Shown here: in pieces, positions 56,559 to 64,000 of the stretch
Layout of the letters: every line of letters begins with the position of its first letter
Position numbering within the stretch: position 1 is the stretch's first letter
Assembly (NCBI GenBank): GCA_010909165.1
Contig: MU008175.1
Coordinates: 62,001 to 126,000, forward strand
Source: Anthoceros angustus
Taxonomy: Eukaryota > Streptophyta > Anthocerotopsida > Anthocerotales > Anthocerotaceae
Reading direction: 5' to 3'
Length of the DNA: 64,000 bases
Made by a program: the position numbers and the translations under genes
The notes under the pieces: generated by a model
Database searches by the model: none
Told to the model about the DNA's origin: nothing
Seen by the model: only the letters and a program-made list of their open reading frames with translations

Positions 56559-58873
56559 CCTGACTTAAACCTGCGGTTTAATTATTCTAACCACTCTCCA
56601 TATCAACTAACTACTGAAACAACGTCTCGCACAATGATCTCACCGAAAGGAAACCGTTATCACAACAATTCACGATTCAGAATTCACGAGTCAATATATT
56701 CACGACTCACGAGTTTACGGTGTCGACAGCACTAGCAGCAGAGCCTGGAGGCCGACTTCTATTTTCCAAGGGAAGTATGTTCGGGCACTTACTCTAAACC
56801 ATCTCTTGGGCTGTTTTGATGTAGATGGAAGAAGCATCTCAGATGTTCATTCCGCGTGGGAACAAGGTGCGGACCTGAGGTCCCCGAGTCACCACGGCTG
56901 GATACAAATGGCCCTTTGGATACTTGCAAAGGGCCACAAATGGCCCGGGCAAGTAGCTTATCTAAGTGTTGTAGACTTGATGCCTCATTCAATAGTATGA
57001 ACTTCGAATGTAGGACGAGCAGGTCTGCTCTCCTAAACTGGGAAAAGGCACCAGGATCCCTCATGTAGTCCTGGATCAAACGACCAAAACAGCGTGAGCA
57101 GCAGGTTCACCGGCTCTGTGGACAGTACGAAGCCGTCTAGCGAGAGGAATAGCTGCACACTTTTCTAACATTAGGCAGGAAAGACAGCAGCAGTATGCTC
57201 GCTGCTTACTTTTTCAGTTAAGACAAGCAAGACCTTTTCGTGGCAGCTCCGAGATCTTTGCCTCTAGCAAACTAAAGTCCTGTGCAGGCAGAAGAGAAAG
57301 CTTTGAGCAAAACCATTACCGTGGTGGCAGATATGTAGATACTACAAACAAAACAGGGTTAAACTAACCTTGGATGTGAAGTGATGGTGGTCACTGGACC
57401 TCATGTCCGCAACATGGAGAGCTCCCAACTGCCACCGCAATGCGAGACAAGCCATGAATACGAGAACAGAAAGACAAAAAGGAAAAGGGCAGCAAACCTC
57501 CAGGCCGATAGGGTAATCTAACCTGCTTCACCACCAGTTAGAGGGACTCGGGAAAACCCTAAACCCCAGAAACGCAAAGCACAACTTTGCCCTTCACCTT
57601 GCTCAAGGGCACAGTCAGGCTGCCCCCTACGTGAGGATCAGGCATTGTGCTCAAGTGTAGAGGAGCCATCCGTGAGTGCAAGCAGAGGGCATTGGCCTTC
57701 CCCATCGACCTCAACCTAACCAACCGGGAGGATGGCACCCGCACAACCATGGCCGAGTTGCTACATTTCTCTCACCCAAGCCTTAATCTCAAACATGTCC
57801 AACCTGCTTCAAAAGCTTCTCACCAAGTGTGCATGATGAATGACCACAACATCCGCCCTTCTCACCTCCTCCACAGGTTCTCCGAGGACCTCGGGGCAAC
57901 AACTTGCCATTCCCCCACCCGGTTAGCGCATTCACCATCGTAACCTCAAGGTCCATACCAGCCCCCATTGCTGGACAAGAGACGAAACACCAGTCGAAGG
58001 AGCCCCAGCAGAACCCTAACGTGATTTACAGACAACACCTGATTCACCCAAACCTTACCTGCATACTGTCATCCAAAAATGACCATACCAATTCCGTCCT
58101 TCGCCTCACCAGGCTCCGATCTTCCCATCACGTTCTGTCATCCTGGTCCAGCCAACGATTGTGCGGGAAAGGGAGCATGCAATGCGTCTTCTTGGAGGTA
58201 TGGGCTGCTTTTGGGAGAAGCCTGAAAGACAGGCACGGCACTTCCTTCGTCCGGGAGTCAATAGAAACTCGTCAGTCTGGTGGAGTTTTGCTTGTGCTAA
58301 GCTGCTTCGTAGATTGTTAGTTGTTTCGTAGATCGTTAGCTGTAGATGCTAGGCAGAGAATTTTAGAACACTCATTGTTGGGCTGTCAGGATTCTGACAT
58401 GGCCTTGAAATTTGACTCCTTGGTCACGCATCGATCATGCAAGCATGAAATATACGTGGTGCCTGGTCGCAGGCAGGTACAGATATCGCACGTAACAACC
58501 TCAATTGCGCTCGTCTACCTACTTACGATGTTCAAACAACTGCTGCAATTGAGAGGCCCATGCTATGTGGTAGAAGAATTCAGTACAAGAATTGGGTCAA
58601 AGTCCGCGCCTACTGGTGATAGAAGGAATGGAGTCCACAAAACTCTGAAATGCAGCTCCGAAATCAGGTCGTCCACGTCAGGTTTCACCGTACAGATCAG
58701 TTGCCCGAGTGTCATATTGTTCACCGTGCCCTGGTTGGCTGTCAGATGGCCACGTTAGCTTCAGCCGAGCCTGGCGCTGGACATGACAGTCTCGGACAGT
58801 CAATGAGAGACCATGGCCTAACAAGTGGAAGCAAATGTAACGTGTTGCTACCTCCTGTTGCCGTGGCCGGATG
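56559..58873. other. Spacer between convergent genes
   Basis: The metalloproteinase and CBL genes converge here. 56640-56725 contains several attcacga words (a degenerate short repeat). A 20-bp copy of part of CBL's last exon lies at 58660-58679. The minus-strand frame at 57559-57750 has no recognised motif. Confidence 0.45.
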
Positions 58874-61542
58874 CTAATGCCGGGGAGCTGTGCTGAGAGC
58901 ATTGAACAAATCTGAAATCAGGTCGTCCACGTCTTCTATGCCCACCTGCCAAGTGACAAGGCCAGTGGCACCCATCAACGGCGTACTTGCTGGTCAGGAC
59001 AGGTACGAAAGGGATAGCCGAGAGGCATTCGGTAGATGAGCTGTTAGATACAAGGGCCTACACAAGAGAGTGGTTGACGGCACGTACTGAAAGACGGATC
59101 AAGTCCTCGAACAAGCCTCTCGCTTTCCGAACCTCTGCTGGAATGCTAGCGTGAGACATAAAGCAAGGCAAGCTGATTAACGACTTCACGCTACCTGCAT
59201 CAGGATGTGTACGTCAACGAGTACATCATTCACATGTGGACAGTGAAGTGGAATCTACATCAGCCCGGGGATGTGACGATCAGCTTACCAAAGCTTACAG
59301 TGATGCTGAAAAGCTTGGTCTGTTCTGCAATGTGCTTGGAGATCTCCAAGGACCCTGTAGTGAAGCTCAACACAGAGCCTGCACCTTTGCACTGTTGTCC
59401 AGAGCATATCAGCAACCTCATGATTTGGTGTAAGGTTTGTGGAACGGCTGGACAGAGTGGGGTGGGTCACCTGAGAAAAGTGGAGATCACGCCCAGGGTG
59501 GCCAGGCAGCCCCGCATAGTTCACTCGTTTGACGAGAGGGTGTCCTGCCAGGTATTCGGCGATCTTCTGTGCACTGGCCTGTTGAAATGACAACATCTCA
59601 GCAGGTGTGATAAGGGAGGGAGTGCAGAGCAAACAGATAAGTGGATATCTGCATCTGAGCACCTGCTGTTTCTCTACCCTCAGAGCCATTGTCTTGATGC
59701 CCCGGAGGCACAGCCAGCAATCAAACGGTGCTAGACCTGTCCCCTCTGCATTTTGGAGGAAGTAGATATCTTTCGCCAAGCTGCAACGAGGGCGAACTAA
59801 GAGAGAATCAGCCCTCAACATCTAAGTTACGATTCATGGTGAAGCAGCTACAAATACACACCTCTCTCCCTTCACAGCCAGGATCCCCGCCATCACATCA
59901 CTGTGACCCGCAATGAATTTTGTGGCTGAGTGCATCACAATGTCTGCACAAGCACTGACATGAGAAGGTTGAAGCCAACCACTCCAAAACCACTCAGCAA
60001 CACAGTAGTTATTAAAGCACCTGCTCCGAGGGACAGTGGTTTGGAAAGAACGGGAGACATGATGCTGTTGTCAACAATCACAATGGCTCCGTGTTCATGT
60101 GCCACTTTTGATATTGCCTGCCCACGGTCAGTTGCTAACCTGTTTTAGGGACGTTCCTACTGATGAATCACAAAAAAAAGATAATTAAGGCAGTGTGATA
60201 GGATGAGAAACCCGGATATCAGATATCTGCTGTCGTGGATTAGTTGGACTTTCTAGCCAGACGAGCTTTGTCTCAGGCCCAATAGAAGCTTTCACTTCTT
60301 CCAAATTGCTTGTGTCTACTCTCCTAAATATAATGCCAGCAGCAAATCAAAACAAAGATGATGCCAGACAAATCAGAATGCAGAATGTCAAACAGTGAAA
60401 AAAGACTCACGCACGGAAACTATGATTGCTTACTTCACGATGACACCGGACTTTGGCACAACTCTCGACAGTAGCCTATCAGATCCCCCATATATGTCAT
60501 CACCAGCCACAATCTCCTGCCCTGCAGACAAACACAATCCATGATGAGAACGCTCAGATTTGTTCAGACGGGAGACTAAACAGGCATACATTAGCCCTGT
60601 CTCACCTGCCTGAACCAGATGTGTCACAGTAGCCAAAGCAGCCATCCCAGTGCTGAAGGAGAATGCTCGATCCGCACCCTCAAGCTGAGCAACCAATCTG
60701 CTTTGTCCACTGTCAACTTAATTGTAACGAAGCATGGAAGAGCAAATCTTCCCAGAAAACGACCATACTCACTTCTCCAGTGCATCACGTGTCGGGTTGC
60801 CACTCCTTGTATAGTCATACTGGCCATTCTCTGTGGCTGATGGCTGGCATCAACAGAAAGGAAATGCAAGAGATTCACAACTCAGCTTCTGGAAATCCAA
60901 GTGACCCCGCTCAAACAGAATGGAGCAAGAGGATACCTGCTTGAAGGTTGCTGTCTGGTACAGGGGAGTGCTAAGAGCTTCATAGGGATCAAACGTATTA
61001 TCCAGTTGCAGCAGCTGTGTTGAGACGCTCAGCTTTCTTTCCTGTACAGCTGAGAGAGACCGAATTCTTATCATTCTGATGACCAGTCCAAGCCTCAGCA
61101 GCTTGGCACCACAGAGCGCCACCAACTTCAGGTAAGAGGATGCAAATGTCACAGAGGCAAACTACCAGCAACAGGCGCTTTCAACAACTCCTGAGCATCT
61201 CCCTTCTCCACCACAGTATCATCAACCACGGATTCCCCTGTGTGAGGTTCAGCACGACACCTCACCCCCACACATCTTGATTGCCATTTGGCATTCACCA
61301 ACGCCCCATTGTGGCATAGCTGCAAATAGAAAGGAGAAAAAAATTATCTGACTCTCACATTCCAAAGCAAGAGCATTCCCCTGTCTCACCTTCAGACCGA
61401 GCCCTACAAATTGAGAGCCACATCTGCCCGGAAGGCGAGAGACACCCAACCACGAGCTCCAGCTTATGGGTAACCGTGGAAGCTCTTCCACCACGGTGAG
61501 TGCATGGAAGGACGAGGCAGCCCTCTCCATGGCGACCTCCAT
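58874..61542 (-). CDS. CBL: Cystathionine beta-lyase, plastid-type
   Basis: Fourteen minus-strand exons close in phase: 61542-61390, 61319-61166, 61049-60937, 60843-60773, 60697-60606, 60521-60434, 60323-60212, 60117-60021, 59943-59862, 59780-59663, 59578-59471, 59391-59289, 59194-59088, 58945-58874. The product is 489 residues. A Ser/Arg-rich leader fits plastid targeting. Cys/Met-metabolism PLP-enzyme blocks follow: [75 protein letters not shown], and [15 protein letters not shown] with the PLP-binding Lys302. The end is [17 protein letters not shown]. The enzyme splits cystathionine into homocysteine, pyruvate and ammonia in methionine synthesis. The wording ([24 protein letters not shown]) fits plant CBL better than cystathionine gamma-synthase. 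Confidence 0.93.
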
Positions 61543-61738
61543 TGCGTTCTTCCACTCAGTGTGGAATCGATTCCCAGCTATGGGGAAGGCAGGATGCAGT
61601 CACATTCAAAACGGAGTCCGTTGCAATATTTACATATTCGGTTCACGGGTTAAGGATGCAGCCTGAACTGTTGCCCTTTCCCCGATTTACATATCATGTC
61701 AAAATTGGAGAGGAAGGAGCGACGGCGCTGAGACTGCG
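61543..61738. promoter_or_regulatory. Bidirectional intergenic region between CBL and the small basic gene
   Basis: Only 196 bp separate the two divergent start codons (61542 on the minus strand and 61739 on the plus strand). Both promoters and 5' UTRs must therefore overlap here or extend into the neighbouring gene. No clear TATA box was picked out. Confidence 0.6.
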
Positions 61739-62344
61739 ATGGCTGGCGGACAAGGGAAGGTAGCAGCAAAGGGAGGCCAGCAGAAAGGGAAGGCAGACTC
61801 TAAGCCTACCAAGCAGAACACTGTACAAGGCAAGGCCCCAGCAGCGGGAGGAAAGAGCCAGGAAAAGTCAGGCTCCGGGAGTAAGGGCAAGGCGAAGGAG
61901 GATGCGCCGAAGGCAAAGTTCTATGTCAAGGACGGCAAGAACTACAGCTACAAGGTACTCAGATCAAGCTTGCTGCAAACAGTCTTTTTCGATTTCGAGA
62001 GTTTGAATCACATGATCTGACGTTTTCTGCCAATGCAGGTGCCGGGATCTGTAGAGGTGGGAAGCGTGCAGGAAGCGGAGGCTCTGATGAAAGTGCAGGA
62101 GGAAACCATTTACGGTCTAGGGCCGGGTGGTAATGTTCCTCTGAATGTGGAAGAGTCCGAGGAAGAGTCCTCTGAGGAAGAGGAAATCGAAGCTATTCAC
62201 AACACAATACGAGGAGAAGCAGGTCCTGGTCGGGGAAGAGGTAGTGGCGGTCCGGGCAGAGGGAGGGGACGTGCATATGACAAGCATCATCAGAAAGATC
62301 GTGCCTCCAAGAAACATTTCACCAGCCTAGGTGGTGGATATTAG
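61739..62344 (+). CDS. Small conserved-looking Lys- and Gly-Arg-rich protein
   Basis: Two exons, 61739-61954 and 62039-62344, joined in phase 0, give 173 residues. The N-terminal 55 residues are Lys/Gly/Ala-rich and disordered. A motif KFYVKDGKNYSYKVPGSVEV spans the exon junction and looks like the conserved core. An acidic stretch (EESEEESSEEEEIE) and an RGG-like Gly/Arg segment (GPGRGRGSGGPGRGRGRAYD) follow, ending HHQKDRASKKHFTSLGGGY. The composition suggests an RNA- or ribosome-associated protein. I recall similar uncharacterised small plant proteins but cannot name a function. It is divergent from CBL with a 196-bp gap. Confidence 0.75.
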
Positions 62345-63136
62345 TCGTGTGGCTACATTTGAGCGCTTTCCGGGGCGTCTGCATCGACGCATGGTTGTCG
62401 GAGGTGAGGTTCTTTTATTGTGCGAACAGATCTGGAATGGCTTTCTTTCAACATTGACAACTTTGACAGGCATCTTCATGCCTCACCATGACTGGTAGTG
62501 TCCGAGTCGTCAAGCTTGTTCTTTGAACCTGAGTGGTAGAGTTCTCGATGCTGGTCAGATGGTTTGCAGGAGTAGAGCTCTTGGAATACCTTTGTTTTAG
62601 CAATTTAACTTACGGTGTTCTGGATGATGCAGATGGACCGTCCCTCTTGCATTGTTATTGTTGTTGCTATTGTTGTAGCAAAACAGGAGTTGCCAAGCCA
62701 TTGGTGTTCATGTCGCGATGCATGCACAGCTGCTGCTGCCCATCGCTTATGCTCTATCGATGCATCTGCAGCTACTTCCAATTGTTGTCGCTCTGATGCT
62801 ACATGCGCAGCTGCTGCCCCTTGCTGTTGCTGTAGCAATGGATGCGTACTATTGCTGCCGAAATCTGTTTTGATACAGCAACTGCTGCCCATCGTTGTTG
62901 TTGTTGTTGTTGTTGTAGCAATGCAGCTGCTGCCGCCCAGATATTTCTCCAACCTAACAACTGGACAACGTCTTCTGAACTGGACAAATTTTGAATGCTC
63001 GGCTGGGTAGAAGTGGAACACACCAGAAAACAATCCTACTTTGTTGGTTCTTTTTCTTGTTATGTCTTCCCTTGCGGTACTTCAATGTTATGGCCTCCAT
63101 TCAATGCTCCGCTGTGGAAGACGCGCATGTCACGTA
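62345..63136. other. 3' region with imperfect trinucleotide repeats
   Basis: 62640-62940 is rich in ttg and ctg triplets (for example a gttgttgttgttgttgttgt run at about 62897), arranged in loosely repeated blocks containing gcagctgctgc. Open frames on both strands here are low-complexity Cys/Ala/Gln strings caused by the repeats. Confidence 0.5.
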
Positions 63137-63664
63137 CAGTCCACCCCCCCTAATTGGGACTGGTTCGGAGTGCCTTTAGAGGTCCCATTAAGGGAAGTGT
63201 CCCGATTGTATTTTTCCTGTTTAAAAATAATAAAAATGTTATAAACTTTAAAAAAATTGAAAAATACTCAAAAAAAAAGAAAATTTAAATTTTGATTGAT
63301 AGGTTTCACTAAAATTAATTTTACCAGTTCTTTATACAATTGTTTGAAAGCTAGCACTCTCTAAGCAGCATAAAAACCTCTACCTATCATAAAGGAAAAG
63401 CTTAGCTTAAGAGTCTTCAATCACACCTAAAAGTCTATTGTGCTCTCAAATAATGGATTCTTTTTCTTTCTTTTTAAATTTTTAGTAAAAATTAAAAATC
63501 CCATTTAGGAGGTGAAACTAACATGAATGTATGTTTCAAAAGGTCCCAATTACCATTTAGGAAAAGTCCCATTTATTACATTGTAAACTAAAGGGAGTAG
63601 GATGGCAGGTCCCATTTAGAGAGGAATCCCATTTATAGAATTCCCAATTAGGGGGGGCCGACTG
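63137..63664. mobile_element. MITE with 23-bp terminal inverted repeats and TA target sites
   Basis: The left end cagtccaccccccctaattg (63137 on) and the reverse complement of the right end (cagtcggccccccctaattg) agree at 21 of 23 positions. A TA dinucleotide lies immediately outside each end (63135-63136 and 63665-63666). CAGT-starting ends with a TA duplication are typical of pogo/Tigger-like Tc1/mariner elements. The 528-bp interior has no coding capacity. A truncated copy is at 36745-37209. Confidence 0.8.
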
Positions 63665-64000
63665 TATGTGTCTCTGACGAGGAGCCTGTCCTCCTCCGGC
63701 AGCACCTGCATACATGTGTACTTAGAAGGCCCCTTGTCTGGGTACGTGGAAATTAGTACAGGTTAAATCACTGGCACACCAGAAGTAAAGTGTCAAGGTG
63801 TGGCCAAGAGTTCACATCATTGGTAAACTAGAAGCAAAGTGTGAGTTCTGAGGTGGCCTCTTTCTTTGGTGCCTCCGACTCCTTTGTGAGCCATCCCCTA
63901 CGGCTCTGGCTAATTTGCATTTTCATTCTGAACAGAATTTGGGCAACCTATGAAACTCAACTTCCGGACCTGTAGAACGTTTGTATTTCCTTCTATACAG
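63665..64000. other. Window end, no gene seen
   Basis: No frame or motif that I can support. Confidence 0.4.

Noticed and set aside
62605-63033. Cys/Ala- and Gln-rich frames on both strands
   Set aside because: Caused by ttg/ctg trinucleotide repeats downstream of the small basic gene.

Overview
The window looks like nuclear DNA of a land plant. Spliced genes have short GT-AG introns (mostly about 70-140 bp), and they lie in AT-rich, transposon-filled spacers. The gene set is plant-typical: ATG13, a plastid-type cystathionine beta-lyase, a ginkbilobin-type secreted protein, a large bifunctional diterpene synthase, plus Ty3, Harbinger and LINE debris. A fused class II/class I diterpene synthase together with very short introns suggests a non-seed plant (lycophyte or bryophyte) rather than an angiosperm or conifer. 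That placement is an inference and I am not sure of the genus.

Layout. 0.4-3.4 kb: a Gnk2/DUF26 secreted protein (-) and a small J-domain protein (-). 4.0-5.5 kb: Ty3 integrase debris, a PPR scrap and a 47-bp tandem repeat. 6.3-9.7 kb: a 20-exon TMEM104-like transporter (+), reassembled here with every splice phase closing. 11.3-19.8 kb: a nest of mobile DNA. The outer layer is a PIF/Harbinger element with perfect 23-bp terminal inverted repeats. It contains a second, internally deleted Harbinger and a 3.2-kb LTR retroelement with a target-site duplication, tRNA-Asp primer site and polypurine tract. 22.9-25.2 kb: ATG13 (+). 27.8-31.65 kb: a 12-exon diterpene synthase (+) with both active-site motifs. 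34.5-36.2 kb: a membrane-anchored GT4 glycosyltransferase (-). 38.7-41.6 kb: a decayed LINE whose C-terminus looks like the restriction-like-endonuclease type. 45.4-47.8 kb: an intronless serine-rich protein with four 61-residue repeats and a PNRC-like proline motif (+). 51.7-52.9 kb: tandem duplications with LTR character. 55.45-56.56 kb: a matrix-metalloproteinase-like protein (+). 58.9-61.5 kb: cystathionine beta-lyase (-, 14 exons), head to head with a small basic protein gene (+, 61.7-62.3 kb). 63.1-63.7 kb: a TA-flanked MITE whose truncated relative sits at 36.7-37.2 kb.

The genes do not form an obvious pathway. They are single housekeeping or specialised genes separated by repeats: autophagy initiation (ATG13), methionine synthesis (CBL), labdane-type diterpene formation (CPS/KS-like), glycosyl transfer, secreted proteolysis and solute transport. 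The most distinctive items are the nested transposon cluster, the coding-poor LTR element, the RLE-like LINE, the prodomain-less metalloproteinase with a phase-preserving intron, and the duplicated 5' mini-exons of the diterpene synthase. Exon coordinates were worked out by hand from splice signals, reading phase and family resemblance; no search or alignment program was run.
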